A stretch of DNA of 64,000 nucleotides from JACCZR01 sp963830065 (GCA_963830065.1 CAWHLA010000002.1:1-64000); one strand, 5' to 3'. Positions 41,995 to 50,231 are shown, numbered from the stretch's first letter. Made by a program: numbers and translations. The notes: generated from the sequence alone by a model not told the origin.

Positions 41995-42012
41995 GGTTAG
42001 GGTTCCCTAACC
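41995..42012. promoter_or_regulatory. Palindromic metal-regulator-like operator before the ZIP gene
   Basis: GGTTAGGGTTCCCTAACC, perfect 8-bp arms with TT between, ending one base before the ATG of the ZIP transporter. The TTAGG...CCTAA style resembles DtxR/MntR-type boxes. Bound repressor would cover the start codon. No such regulator gene is in the window. Confidence 0.65.
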
Positions 42013-42873
42013 ATGTCCTTCGAGGAGACCATTGCGCTCGGGGCCCTGGCGGGTCTGACCATCTACCTGGGCCTCCCCCTGGGGCGGATCGGCGGGCTGA
42101 GCCAGAAGGCGCGAGTCGGGCTGGCCATGTTCGCCGTCGGGATCCTGGCCTTCCTGTTCGCCGACATCTTCGAGCACGGGCTCGGCATCCTGGAGGAGCC
42201 GTGGGAGGAGTGGGGCGACGGCAAGGCCGAGGCGGCTGAGGCGATCGGCCTGTTGCTGCTGGTGGGCGCCGGCTTCGCGGCGGGAACCGGAGGCCTCGCG
42301 AGCATCGAGCGGCGCCTGCGACGCAAGGGCGAGGACCTTCCCCCGGTCGCCGGCGGCTCCGTGGACGTCCTTCCGGCCACCGGCGCCGACCAGGGCGTCT
42401 CGCGCGAGGACGCGGCTCGATCCCGCGTTCTGCGCGTCGGCATGACCATCGCGGTCGCCATCGGGGTGCACAACTTCGCCGAGGGTCTGGCCATCGGTGT
42501 CTCCGCCAACACGGGCGAGATCGGCCTGGCCACCGTGCTGATCATCGGCTTCGCCTTGCACAACGCCACCGAGGGGTTCGGGATCGTCGGGCCTCTGGGC
42601 GACGTGCGGCCGTCCTGGGGCTGGCTGGCCCTGGCCGGGCTGGTCGCCGGCGGGCCGGTGTTCCTGGGCACGATCGTCGGCTACTCCGTGGACTCCCAGC
42701 CGCTCGAGTTGCTCTTCTACGGCCTGGCCGGCGGCGCCGTGCTGTACGTGATCGGCGAGGTGTGGGGTGGTGTGCGCCGGCTCGGCCACCGCGAGTTCGG
42801 CCTGTGGATGCTCGCCGGCGGCTTCATGCTGGGCGTGGCGACCGACATGGTGGTGGCGCTTGGCGGCGGTTAG
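42013..42873 (+). CDS. ZIP-family metal transporter
   Basis: 286 residues with about 8 helices. The conserved metal path is visible: helix 4 A-I-G-V-H-N-F-A-E-G-L-A-I-G (H-N-x-x-E-G) and helix 5 G-F-A-L-H-N-A-T-E-G-F-G-I (H-N-x-x-E). A cytosolic loop with charged residues separates helices 3 and 4, and there is no His-rich stretch. Divalent-metal uptake (Zn, Fe or Mn) is expected. It precedes the arsenic operon by 47 bp on the same strand and has its own palindrome. Confidence 0.9.
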   Translation: MSFEETIALGALAGLTIYLGLPLGRIGGLSQKARVGLAMFAVGILAFLFADIFEHGLGILEEPWEEWGDGKAEAAEAIGLLLLVGAGFAAGTGGLASIERRLRRKGEDLPPVAGGSVDVLPATGADQGVSREDAARSRVLRVGMTIAVAIGVHNFAEGLAIGVSANTGEIGLATVLIIGFALHNATEGFGIVGPLGDVRPSWGWLALAGLVAGGPVFLGTIVGYSVDSQPLELLFYGLAGGAVLYVIGEVWGGVRRLGHREFGLWMLAGGFMLGVATDMVVALGGG

Positions 42874-42882
42874 CGGAGTTTG

Positions 42883-42900
42883 CATCGGCAAACGCCGATG
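42883..42900. promoter_or_regulatory. Putative ArsR operator
   Basis: CATCGGC AAAC GCCGATG, perfect 7-bp inverted arms, 20 bp before the arsR start and flanked by TTTG on both sides. It sits where the arsR promoter should be, so auto-repression released by arsenite is likely. Confidence 0.65.
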
Positions 42901-42920
42901 TAGTTTGTTACTGTGGGCTC

Positions 42921-43274
42921 GTGGCCGTTGAGCTCGAGCTCGCCCCGAAGACCAAGCGCCCGGTGGGCGAGCCGTGCTGTGAGCCGGTGGCGCTGCCCAG
43001 CGTCGACCGGGCCAAGGCGGCGCGGCTGGCGGAGCTGGCCAAGGTACTCGGCGACCCCACCCGGCTCCAGCTCGTGGACGTTCTGCGGCGCCACGCCGGC
43101 GAGGTGTGCGTGTGCGAGCTGCAGCCTCTGTTCGACATCAAGCAGTCGACGCTCTCGGAGCACCTGAAGAAGCTCCGCGACGTCGGCCTGATCGGGGTCG
43201 AGCGGCGCGGGCTGTGGGCCTACTACTACGTCAACCCCGACGCATTGAGGGAGCTGTCCGCATGGATGTCCTGA
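42921..43274 (+). CDS. arsR: ArsR/SmtB-family arsenic-responsive repressor
   Basis: 117 residues from GTG 42921. The winged helix is L-G-D-P-T-R-L-Q-L-V-D-V-L, then Q-S-T-L-S-E-H-L-K-K-L-R-D-V-G-L-I as recognition helix. V-C-V-C-E-L (the C-x-C of the alpha-3 As(III) site) is intact, and an N-terminal C-C pair (E-P-C-C-E-P) could add a thiolate, as in the arsenite-sensing ArsR variants that use cysteines outside the helix. The stop lies 13 nt inside arsM, so the two are translated together. Confidence 0.92.
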   Translation: MAVELELAPKTKRPVGEPCCEPVALPSVDRAKAARLAELAKVLGDPTRLQLVDVLRRHAGEVCVCELQPLFDIKQSTLSEHLKKLRDVGLIGVERRGLWAYYYVNPDALRELSAWMS

Positions 43275-44026
43275 GTTCTGAAGAGCAGGTACGCGAGCGG
43301 GTTCGCGAGAGGTACGCCTTGGCGGCGCGCGGCGGGTCTTGTTGCGGGTCCGGGCCGGTGACGCTCGACGACGAGAAGGGCGACCAGGTCTTCGGCTCCG
43401 CGCTATACGAGGGCGAGGCGGCCGCCGCGCCGGATGGCGCCGTCCAGGCGTCGCTGGGCTGCGGGGTCCCGACGGCCGTGGCCGACCTGCACGAAGGAGA
43501 GACGGTGCTCGACCTCGGCTCGGGCGGCGGTGCCGATGTCCTGATCTCGGCGGGCCGTGTCGGCGAGTCGGGGCGGGCGATCGGGCTGGACATGACCGAC
43601 GAGATGCTGGACCTCGCTCGCGCGAACGCCCGAGAGGCCGAGGTGGCGAACGTGCAGTTCGTGAAGGGCTACCTCGAGGACATCCCGTTGCCAGACGAAT
43701 CGGTCGACGTCGTCATCTCCAACTGCGTGATCAACCTCGCCGCTGACAAGAGCAGGGTGATCGCCGAGGCCGCGCGTGTCCTCGCACCCGGTGGGCGCTT
43801 TGCGGTGAGCGACGTGATCGCCTCGCCCGACATGGACGCGGCCACCCGGTCGGACATGGAGCAGTGGACGGGGTGCATCGCCGGTGCGCTCACCCGAGAG
43901 GAGTTCGAGCGTGTTCTGACCGAGGCCGGACTTCAGGACGTCGAGATCCGCGAGACGCACGCCGTCCACGCCTGCGCGAGCTCCGCGATCGTGCGCGCCC
44001 GCAAGCCCGGCCGCGACGGCGGCTGA
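43262..44026 (+). CDS. arsM: Arsenite S-adenosylmethionine methyltransferase
   Basis: 254 residues from ATG 43262. S-adenosylmethionine loop: V-L-D-L-G-S-G-G-G (82-90). The three ArsM thiolates are present: C67 (S-L-G-C-G-V-P), C155 (S-N-C-V-I-N-L) and C205 (W-T-G-C-I-A-G-A-L), plus an N-terminal C27-C28 pair (G-G-S-C-C-G-S). This is the full catalytic set for converting As(III) to methylated, partly volatile arsenicals. Second gene of the ars operon. Confidence 0.95.
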   Translation: MDVLSSEEQVRERVRERYALAARGGSCCGSGPVTLDDEKGDQVFGSALYEGEAAAAPDGAVQASLGCGVPTAVADLHEGETVLDLGSGGGADVLISAGRVGESGRAIGLDMTDEMLDLARANAREAEVANVQFVKGYLEDIPLPDESVDVVISNCVINLAADKSRVIAEAARVLAPGGRFAVSDVIASPDMDAATRSDMEQWTGCIAGALTREEFERVLTEAGLQDVEIRETHAVHACASSAIVRARKPGRDGG

Positions 44027-44030
44027 GGCC

Positions 44031-44876
44031 GTGGCCCAGGCGGAGATCCAGCTCAACGATCCGCAGACGCTCTACCGGCGCTGGGAGGAGGAGCAGTGGT
44101 CTCCGTTCGACGTCGACCTCGCCACCGATCGGGAGCAGTGGCGGTCGATGGCCGGCCCGGAGAGGGACATCGTCTTCTTCGCGCTGTCCTCGCTGATGGT
44201 CGCCGAGGAGCGGATCACGACGAAGTTCTCCGGTCTGGTGGGCGCCGATGCGCCCGAGGAGGAGACGACGTTCCTGGCCACCCAGCAGGTCGACGAGGCG
44301 CGTCACATGCAGTTCTACGCCCGCTTCCAAGACGAGGTGATCGCCGATCCGGCGGCGATAGGCGCACACGTCGGTCGTGCGCGCGAGGAGGTCTCCGACT
44401 CCTTCCGGCACCTCTTCGACGAGGCCCTCGTCGAAGCACACGAGGCCCTCGTGGCCGCACCCGCGGATCTGGCCTCGAAGGTCCGCTTCGTGACCCTGTA
44501 CCACCTGGTGCTCGAGAGCACCCTGGGGCTGACCTCGTTTCGCTTCATCACCGGCTACCTGGAGGACAACGGGCTCCTGCCGGGCTTCGTCGAGGGCTAT
44601 TCGAAGATCCACCACGACGAGACCCGCCACATCGGCTACGGGGTGTGGTTCCTGCGCGAGACGGTGCGCCGGCGCCCGGAGATGGCCGATGTGGTGCGGG
44701 AAACGCTGCGCGAGCTTTTGCCTTCGGTGGCCGCGTCGCTGAAGCCGCCCGGCGGCGGCGACGGCGACGGCGACCTCCTCGGCGTCACCGAGGAAGACAT
44801 CCGCGCCTTCGCCCTCGACGGCCTGACGCGGCGCCTGCAGATCATCGGCGTACCCATCGAAACCCTCGGTGGCTGA
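44031..44876 (+). CDS. R2-like diiron (ribonucleotide-reductase small-subunit / R2lox) protein
   Basis: 281 residues from GTG 44031, 4 bp after arsM. Ferritin-like bundle with all six expected ligands: E59/E60 (M-V-A-E-E-R-I), E89 and H92 (V-D-E-A-R-H), E162 (Y-H-L-V-L-E-S) and E197, H200 (H-D-E-T-R-H). Tyr157 lies five residues before E162, as the cross-linking Tyr does in R2-like ligand-binding oxidases; the partner position after the first Glu is Ile. There is no partner R1 gene nearby, so R2lox-like oxidase is more likely than a reductase subunit. Membership of an ars operon is unusual; a role in organoarsenical chemistry is conceivable but unproven. Confidence 0.8.
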   Translation: MAQAEIQLNDPQTLYRRWEEEQWSPFDVDLATDREQWRSMAGPERDIVFFALSSLMVAEERITTKFSGLVGADAPEEETTFLATQQVDEARHMQFYARFQDEVIADPAAIGAHVGRAREEVSDSFRHLFDEALVEAHEALVAAPADLASKVRFVTLYHLVLESTLGLTSFRFITGYLEDNGLLPGFVEGYSKIHHDETRHIGYGVWFLRETVRRRPEMADVVRETLRELLPSVAASLKPPGGGDGDGDLLGVTEEDIRAFALDGLTRRLQIIGVPIETLGG

Positions 44877-45537
44877 CGGCGCGCTTCTGCGCCGCGCCTC
44901 CGCGGAGGCGCTGGGCACGTTCGCGCTGGTCTTCGCTGGCTGTGGGGCGATCGTCACCGACGCTCGCGGTGACGGCGACGTGGGGGTGGTCGGGATCGGG
45001 CTGGTGTTCTTCCTCGTCCTGCTGGCGGCGATCGCCGCGCTCGGTCACGTCTCGGGCGCGCACTTCAACCCGGGCGTGAGCCTGAGCTTCTTCTTCACCC
45101 GGCATCTGCCCGCGCGCGACCTCGGGGCCTACGTCGCCGCGCAGATCGCCGGGGCGACTGCCGCGGCGCTGCTGCTCCTCGTGATCTGGCCCGGGCACCC
45201 CGCCGACCTGGGCGCGACCCAGCCCACCGTCGCGCTCGGGCGAGCGCTCGTGGTGGAGGTCATCCTGACTGCGTTCCTGATGCTGGTGATCATGAGCGTG
45301 GCGACCGACACCCGCGCGGTCGGCGCCCCCGCGGCCCTCGCCATCGCCGCCTCGGTCGGACTTGCGGCGATTGCCTTCGGCCCGGTGACCGGGGCATCGC
45401 TGAATACGGCGCGCTCGTTCGGGCCGGCTCTGGCCTCGGGCCAGTGGCAGGACTTCTGGCTCTACGTGATCGGCCCGCTGCTCGGCGCGCCGCTGGGTGC
45501 GCTCGCCTACCAGTTCGTGCGCGGAGAGCAGGCCTGA
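44869..45537 (+). CDS. Aquaglyceroporin-type channel (AqpS-like)
   Basis: 222 residues from GTG 44869, overlapping the diiron gene by 8 nt. Six helices plus two half-helices. The first pore loop reads H-F-N-P-G-V (N-P-G, 67-69) and the second S-L-N-T-A-R-S-F-G-P (N-T-A, 179-181), where classical channels have N-P-A twice. In ars operons such MIP channels pass neutral As(OH)3 or methylarsenicals, typically outward after arsenate reduction. Membrane protein of the operon; no ArsB or Acr3 pump is present, which fits an AqpS-based exit. Confidence 0.92.
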   Translation: MADGALLRRASAEALGTFALVFAGCGAIVTDARGDGDVGVVGIGLVFFLVLLAAIAALGHVSGAHFNPGVSLSFFFTRHLPARDLGAYVAAQIAGATAAALLLLVIWPGHPADLGATQPTVALGRALVVEVILTAFLMLVIMSVATDTRAVGAPAALAIAASVGLAAIAFGPVTGASLNTARSFGPALASGQWQDFWLYVIGPLLGAPLGALAYQFVRGEQA

Positions 45538-45941
45538 TGGCGACGGCGCTGTTCGTGTGCCTGCACAACGCCGGGCGCTCCCAGATGAGCCGAGCGCTGT
45601 TCGAGCGCGCCGCCGGGGGCCGGCACGCTGCGCTGTCGGCCGGAACCACTCCCGGGGAACGCGTGCACCCCGAGGTCGTGACGGTCATGCGCGAGCTGGA
45701 CATCGACCTGGCCGGCCGGGAGCCCAGGCTCCTGACCCGCGAGCTCGCCGAGCAGGCCGATGTGGTCGTGACCATGGGGTGCGGGGACGAGTGCCCCTAC
45801 ATCCCCGGGAAGCGCTACGTCGACTGGGATCTTCCCGACCCCAAGGGCCGCCCCATCGACGAGGTGAGGGCCACCCGAGACGAGATCGCCACGCGGGTGA
45901 CCGAGCTGGTCGCCGAGCTGGATCGCGGGCAGCGGCCCTAG
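45537..45941 (+). CDS. arsC: Arsenate reductase, low-molecular-weight phosphatase type
   Basis: 134 residues from ATG 45537, overlapping the channel stop by 1 nt. The P-loop F-V-C-L-H-N-A-G-R-S-Q-M-S (C8-x5-R14-S) is the nucleophile loop of thioredoxin- or mycothiol-linked ArsC. M-G-C-G-D-E-C-P-Y supplies the resolving cysteines, and D-W-D-L-P-D-P holds the general-acid Asp. Reduces As(V) to As(III), feeding ArsM and the channel. Last gene of the operon. Confidence 0.95.
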   Translation: MATALFVCLHNAGRSQMSRALFERAAGGRHAALSAGTTPGERVHPEVVTVMRELDIDLAGREPRLLTRELAEQADVVVTMGCGDECPYIPGKRYVDWDLPDPKGRPIDEVRATRDEIATRVTELVAELDRGQRP

Positions 45942-45981
45942 GACGGGACTGGCGCGGCCGGTTCCGGGGTAGCGGCGGGCG

Positions 45982-46487
45982 GTGAGCGACGACGATCCAC
46001 TGAAGGCATTCATCGAGATCCCCAAGGGGAGCCGCAACAAGTACGAGCTGAACCAGGAGACCGGACATATCGAGCTCGACCGCCGGCTGTACGCGGCCGT
46101 GGGCTACCCCATGGAGTACGGCTTCGTGATGCAGAGACGCGCACGGAGGAGGGCGAGGAGCTCGACGCGATCGTGACCGTCAGCGAGCCGACCTTCCCCG
46201 GCTGCGTGGCGCCGATCCGGGTCATCGGGATGCTCGAGATGTACGACGACGACACGCCCAACCACAAGATTCTGGGCATTCCGTTGTCCGACCCCGCCTG
46301 GAGCGACCTCGAGGAGATCGACCAGCTGCCGGGCGACCTGGCCCAGGAGATCCAGCACTTCTTCGAGGTCTACACCGATCTCGAGGGCCAGGACTGGCGC
46401 ATCGAGGGTTGGGCCTCCCGGGAGCGGGCGGAGCAGGAGTGCGACCAGGCCTCTGAGCGCTTTCGCGAGCAGGAGGAATCCGAGTGA
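45982..46487 (+). CDS. ppa: Inorganic pyrophosphatase, one frameshift
   Basis: Family I pyrophosphatase of about 168 residues if repaired. GTG 45982 reads F-I-E-I-P-K-G-S-R-N-K-Y-E-L-N and G-Y-P-M-E-Y-G-F-V. At about 46130 the frame changes, and the continuation T-E-E-G-E-E-L-D-A-I-V-T-V-S-E and G-M-L-E-M-Y-D-D-D-T-P-N-H-K-I is in another frame to 46487. The canonical D-G-D-P-x-D core reads here E-E-L-D-A-I-V-T-V, with D-D-D-T-P-N-H-K present. As an essential enzyme its break suggests a sequencing indel or a second copy elsewhere. Confidence 0.85.
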
Positions 46488-47533
46488 GGGTCGTCGTCAC
46501 CGGAGCGAGCGGCAACGTGGGCACCAGCGTGCTGCGCTCGCTGGGGCACGACTCTGCGGTCGACTCGATCCTGGGGCTAGCGCGCCGGATCCCCGAGGCC
46601 CGGTTCTCGAAGACCGAGTGGGCGGCCGCAGACGTGGCGTACTCCGACCTGACCGAGCATTTCCGCGGCGCCGACGCGGTGGTCCACCTCGCCTGGCTGA
46701 TCCAGCCGGGACGAGACGAGAGCACGACGCACCTGGCCAACGTGGTCGGCAGCCGGCGGGTGTTCGCCGCGGTGGCCGAGGCCGGGGTCAAGTCGTTGGT
46801 GTACGCCTCGTCGGTAGGGGCGTACTCGAAGGGCCCCAAGGACCGCGCGGTGGACGAGTCGTGGGCGACCGGGGGCATCCCCTCGTCGTTCTACTCGCGG
46901 CACAAGTCCGAGGTCGAGCGGATCCTCGACCGCTTCGAGTCGGACAACCCCGACGTCCGGGTCGCGCGCCTGCGGCCGGGTCTGATCTTCAAGCGCGACG
47001 CCGCCACAGGAATCCGGCGGCTGTTCGCCGGGCCGTTCCTGCCCAACCCGCTGGTGCGACGTGAGCTGATCCCGGTGGTGCCCGACGTGGATGGCTGCGC
47101 TTCCAGGCCGTCCACTCCCACGACGTGCGCGAGGCGTATCGGCTGGCGGTGACCAACGATGTCTCGGGCGCGTTCAACGTCGCCGCGGACCCGGTGCTCG
47201 ACCCCGAGCGCCTGTCTCGCCTGCTCGGGGCACGGCGGGTACCCGTCCCGGGGTCGGTGCTGCGAGCCGCGGCGGCCGTGACCTATCGGGCCCGGCTCCA
47301 GCCCACCGAGCCCGGATGGCTGACATGGCGCTGGGCGTCCCGATCATGGACATCACCCGCGCGCGCGAGGAACTGGGGTGGTCGGCGCGCCACACCAGCG
47401 AGGAGGCGCTCACCGACCTGCTCGACGGCATGCGGGACGGGGCCGGCTGGACACGCCGCCGCTGTCGCCCTCCACGAGCGGGCGGCTGCGCATCCGCGAG
47501 GTACTCACCGGGGTGGGGGCTCGCTCCCAATAG
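46484..47533 (+). CDS. NAD-dependent epimerase/dehydratase (extended SDR), three frameshifts
   Basis: From ATG 46484 (4-nt overlap with ppa): M-R-V-V-V-T-G-A-S-G-N-V-G-T-S-V, the Rossmann G-x-x-G-x-x-G, then Y-A-S-S-V-G-A-Y and the active-site F-Y-S-R-H-K-S-E-V-E. Frame changes near 47085 (to H-S-H-D-V-R-E-A-Y-R-L-A-V), near 47325 (to G-V-P-I-M-D-I-T-R-A-R-E-E-L-G-W) and near 47450 (to S-G-R-L-R-I-R-E-V-L-T-G-V-G) restore a typical roughly 350-residue epimerase ending at 47533. The quality of each piece argues for recent indels or sequencing error rather than old decay. Substrate unknown (sugar or lipid). Confidence 0.82.
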
Positions 47534-48032
47534 CGGGAGGGATGAGCCTCAGCCGGCGGCGCCGGCGGCCTGCTTCTCGCCCACCCGCTTGCGCTCGGCC
47601 GGCGGCTTGCGACGCGACCTCGGCCAGTCGCCGCAGCGTCTCGCGGTTGCGCACCCGGGTGAAGAGGTGGAAGCCCGGCAGCATCATGTGCACGGCCTTG
47701 GGGATCAGCGGGTCCTCCACCATCGTGACCTGGGTGCCGCCCCCGGCGCCCTTCAGCTCGAACGTGACCCGCGCCTTTCCGAGTGGGCGCCCACGGGCGA
47801 TGAGCTCCAGTCGCCGGGGAGGGTCGACGCCGACTACCTCGGTTCGGTCCTTCACGTTGATCGGGCCGTATCCCACCGAGTGGTGGAACTCGGCGCCCTC
47901 CTTCGGCCACCGCTCGTCCCAGTCGCGGATGTTCTTGGAGCCGACCACCACGTAGCCGTACTGCCGCGGGTCGGCCAGAACGTCGAAGACGGTCCGGGGG
48001 GCGACGGGGATGTAACGCTCGTTGCGGGCCAT
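47505..48032 (-). CDS. SRPBCC-family protein with a likely C-terminal frameshift
   Basis: 175 residues from ATG 48032: Y-I-P-V-A-P-R-T-V-F-D-V-L-A-D-P-R-Q-Y-G-Y-V-V-V (helix-grip opening), then D-R-T-E-V-V-G-V-D-P-P-R-R-L and V-T-F-E-L-K-G-A-G-G-G-T-Q-V-T-M. After E-V-A-S near 47610 the frame gives an Arg/Gly-rich tail; one base over, K-P-P-A-E-R-K-R-V-G-E-K-Q reads sensibly to a stop at 47549. Repaired, the gene would end just beyond the convergent epimerase (47533). Hydrophobic-ligand binder, function unknown. Confidence 0.78.
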   Translation of the reverse strand: MARNERYIPVAPRTVFDVLADPRQYGYVVVGSKNIRDWDERWPKEGAEFHHSVGYGPINVKDRTEVVGVDPPRRLELIARGRPLGKARVTFELKGAGGGTQVTMVEDPLIPKAVHMMLPGFHLFTRVRNRETLRRLAEVASQAAGRAQAGGREAGRRRRRLRLIPPAIGSEPPPR

Positions 48033-48051
48033 CGGCCCGGCCTACCCCGTG

Positions 48052-48495
48052 ATGACTGACGGAAACGCTACCATCCCACGGGATGGTGGTGAGAGGGTAA
48101 TAGCCGAGGGCGAGAAGAGCGAGAAGATCACGGTCAACCTCGGCCTGGTCGACCTCGGCCAGATCGACCTGCTGGTCGACGAGGGCTTCTACGCGAACCG
48201 CACGGACTTCATCCGCACGGCGATCCGTCGCCGGCTGGAGACCCAATCAGGCGCGCTGGACGCGACCGTCGCCCGGCGCACGCTCGCGCTCGGCGCCCAG
48301 CACCTCACCCGCAGCGACCTGGAGGAGCTCCGCGACGCGGGTCAGACCATCGACCTTCGCGTCCTGGGGCTCGCGACCATCGCCGACGACGTCTCGCCCG
48401 AGCTGGCGCTCGCGACGATCGCGTCGGTGGAGGTCCTCGGTGCCTTTCGGGCGCCGCCGAAGGTGAAAACGGCGTTGGCACCCCGGACGGTGTGA
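48052..48495 (+). CDS. Ribbon-helix-helix (CopG-like) regulator
   Basis: 147 residues from ATG 48052 (a shorter start is possible). E-K-I-T-V-N-L-G-L-V-D-L-G-Q-I-D-L-L-V-D-E-G is the ribbon strand and helix A; Y-A-N-R-T-D-F-I-R-T-A-I-R-R-R-L is helix B of an RHH dimer. The C-terminal 90 residues (R-R-T-L-A-L-G-A-Q-H, L-G-L-A-T-I-A-D-D-V-S-P-E-L-A) form a second domain. Followed 38 bp later by the PHA depolymerase gene, a likely target. Confidence 0.8.
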   Translation: MTDGNATIPRDGGERVIAEGEKSEKITVNLGLVDLGQIDLLVDEGFYANRTDFIRTAIRRRLETQSGALDATVARRTLALGAQHLTRSDLEELRDAGQTIDLRVLGLATIADDVSPELALATIASVEVLGAFRAPPKVKTALAPRTV

Positions 48496-48533
48496 CGGCG
48501 CCGCAATGACGACAAACGATCGGAAGGACCCGA

Positions 48534-49503
48534 ATGGTTGACACGATGACCGAGGCGCTCCGCCTCACCCGCAGTGGCCGGCTCGCCGAGGCGACCGCCC
48601 TCCTTCAGGGAGGCCTGGGCGCGGCGCCGTCCACCTCGGCGCCGTCAGCCCGGCGCCGCCTCGGCGCCGGCCATCGCGGCTGCGGGCGGGCAGGGTGGAG
48701 AGACCCGCCAGCTCACCCACAGCGAGGCGGCCGGGTCGCGCAGGTACGACCTCTACGTGCCCACCGGATACGACGGCCAGGCCGTGCCGCTGGTGGTCAT
48801 GCTGCACGGCGGCACGCAGGACGCCGCGGACTTCGCGGCCGGCACGCGCATGAACGAGCTCGCCGAGGAGCACACCTTCCTGGTCGCCTACCCCGAGCAG
48901 TCCCGGGCGGCCAACTTCGGCCGCTACTGGAACTGGTTCCGGCCCGCCGACCAGAAGCGCGACGCCGGCGAGCCGGCGATCATCGCCGGGATCACGCGGC
49001 AGGTCATGACCGACTGCGCGGTCGACCCCGCCCGGGTCTACGTGGCCGGCTTCTCCGCGGGCGGAGCCATGGCCGAGGTCATGGGCGCGACCTACCCCGA
49101 CCTCTACGCCGCCGTCGCCGTGCACAGCGGGCTCGCCTACGGAACCGCGGACGGCGTGCCGTCCGCTTTCGCGGCGATGCGGGGCGGCGGGTCGGTGAAG
49201 CCCGGCGCGGAGCTGCCGCTGATCGTCTTCCACGGCGACCGCGACAGCACCGTCGCGCCGGTCAACGCCGAGAAGCTCGTCGCCTCGCGCACCCAGGGCG
49301 CCCCCAGCACGACCGGCAAGGGAGAGACCGGGGCCCGTGAGCACACCTGGAGCGTGTACACCGAGGCCGGAGGAGCAGTCGCCGAGCAGTGGATCGTGCA
49401 CGGCGGGGGCCACGCGTGGTCGGGCGGCAGCCCGCTCGGCACCTACACCGACGCGCAGGGCCCCAACGCCTCGGCCGAGATCGTGCGGTTCTTCCTGGAC
49501 TAG
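48534..49503 (+). CDS. Extracellular-type short-chain PHA depolymerase, one frameshift
   Basis: ATG 48534 with GGAAGGA upstream reads M-T-E-A-L-R-L-T-R-S-G-R-L-A-E-A-T-A-L-L, the usual leader of this depolymerase group. Near 48640 the frame changes and continues S-R-R-Y-D-L-Y-V-P-T-G-Y, M-L-H-G-G-T-Q-D-A (oxyanion), A-G-F-S-A-G-G-A-M (lipase box Ser), H-G-D-R-D-S-T-V-A (Asp) and G-G-G-H-A-W-S-G (His). The catalytic domain is intact. Hydrolyses poly-3-hydroxyalkanoate or feruloyl-type esters. The damaged joint lies in a low-complexity Ala/Pro linker. Confidence 0.87.
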
Positions 49504-49509
49504 CTCGTC

Positions 49510-49526
49510 TCTCAGCCCGCTCTCAG
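49510..49526 (+). promoter_or_regulatory. Direct repeats upstream of the two-component genes
   Basis: TCTCAG at 49510-49515 and again at 49521-49526, 11-bp period (one helical turn), 22 bp before the regulator start. Tandem half-sites at this spacing are typical of OmpR/PhoB-type binding, suggesting autoregulation. Confidence 0.6.
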
Positions 49527-49547
49527 GTTCGGGACGACAATGGAGGG

Positions 49548-50231
49548 GTGCGGGTACTGGTGGTGGAGGACGACCTTCGGATGGCGGCCGCCATCCGGCG
49601 CGGCCTGCGCAGCGAGGGCCTGGCCGCCGACGTGGCCACGGGCGGGCTGCAGGCGCTGGGCATGGCCTCGGCCGGCGAGTACGACGCGGTCGTGCTGGAT
49701 GTGATGCTGCCCGACCTCGACGGCTTCGAGACCTGCCGCCGCCTGAGGGCCGACGGGATCTGGCTGCCGGTGATCATGCTCACCGCGCGGGACTCGGTCG
49801 AGGACCGCGTGCGGGGCCTCGACGAGGGCGCTGACGACTACCTGACCAAGCCGTTCTCGCTGGCCGAGCTGTCGGCCCGGCTGAGGGCGCTGGTGCGCCG
49901 GGGCGCCGCCGAGCGCCCCGTGGTGCTCGAGGTCGGCGACCTGCGGCTCGACCCCGCCGAGCGGCGCACTTGGCGGGGCGACACGGAGATCGAGCTGTCC
50001 GCCCGCGAACACGCGCTGCTGGAGACGTTCATGCGCCGCCCCGGGCAGGTGCTCAGCCAGTCGCAGCTGCTGGAGTCGGCCTGGGACCTGGGCGTCGAGC
50101 AGCGCTCGAACGTCGTCGAGGTCTACGTGCGCTACCTGCGCGAGAAGGTCGACCGGCCCTTCGGGGTGAGCTCGCTGGAGACGGTCCGCGGGCTGGGCTA
50201 CCGCCTGCGCAAGGACGGCGGATCGCCATGA
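49548..50231 (+). CDS. OmpR-family response regulator
   Basis: 227 residues from GTG 49548. The receiver domain has V-V-E-D-D (acidic pair), V-V-L-D-V-M-L-P-D (phospho-Asp near 51), T-A-R-D and D-D-Y-L-T-K-P-F (Lys). The winged-helix output domain shows S-A-R-E-H-A-L-L-E-T-F, N-V-V-E-V-Y-V-R-Y-L-R-E-K and T-V-R-G-L-G-Y-R-L, as in OmpR/PhoB. Its stop overlaps the kinase ATG (ATGA). Confidence 0.95.
   Translation: MRVLVVEDDLRMAAAIRRGLRSEGLAADVATGGLQALGMASAGEYDAVVLDVMLPDLDGFETCRRLRADGIWLPVIMLTARDSVEDRVRGLDEGADDYLTKPFSLAELSARLRALVRRGAAERPVVLEVGDLRLDPAERRTWRGDTEIELSAREHALLETFMRRPGQVLSQSQLLESAWDLGVEQRSNVVEVYVRYLREKVDRPFGVSSLETVRGLGYRLRKDGGSP

Noticed and set aside
44031..44876. Ribonucleotide reductase operon
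   Set aside because: No large subunit (R1), NrdI or glutaredoxin gene is nearby; neighbours are all arsenic genes.
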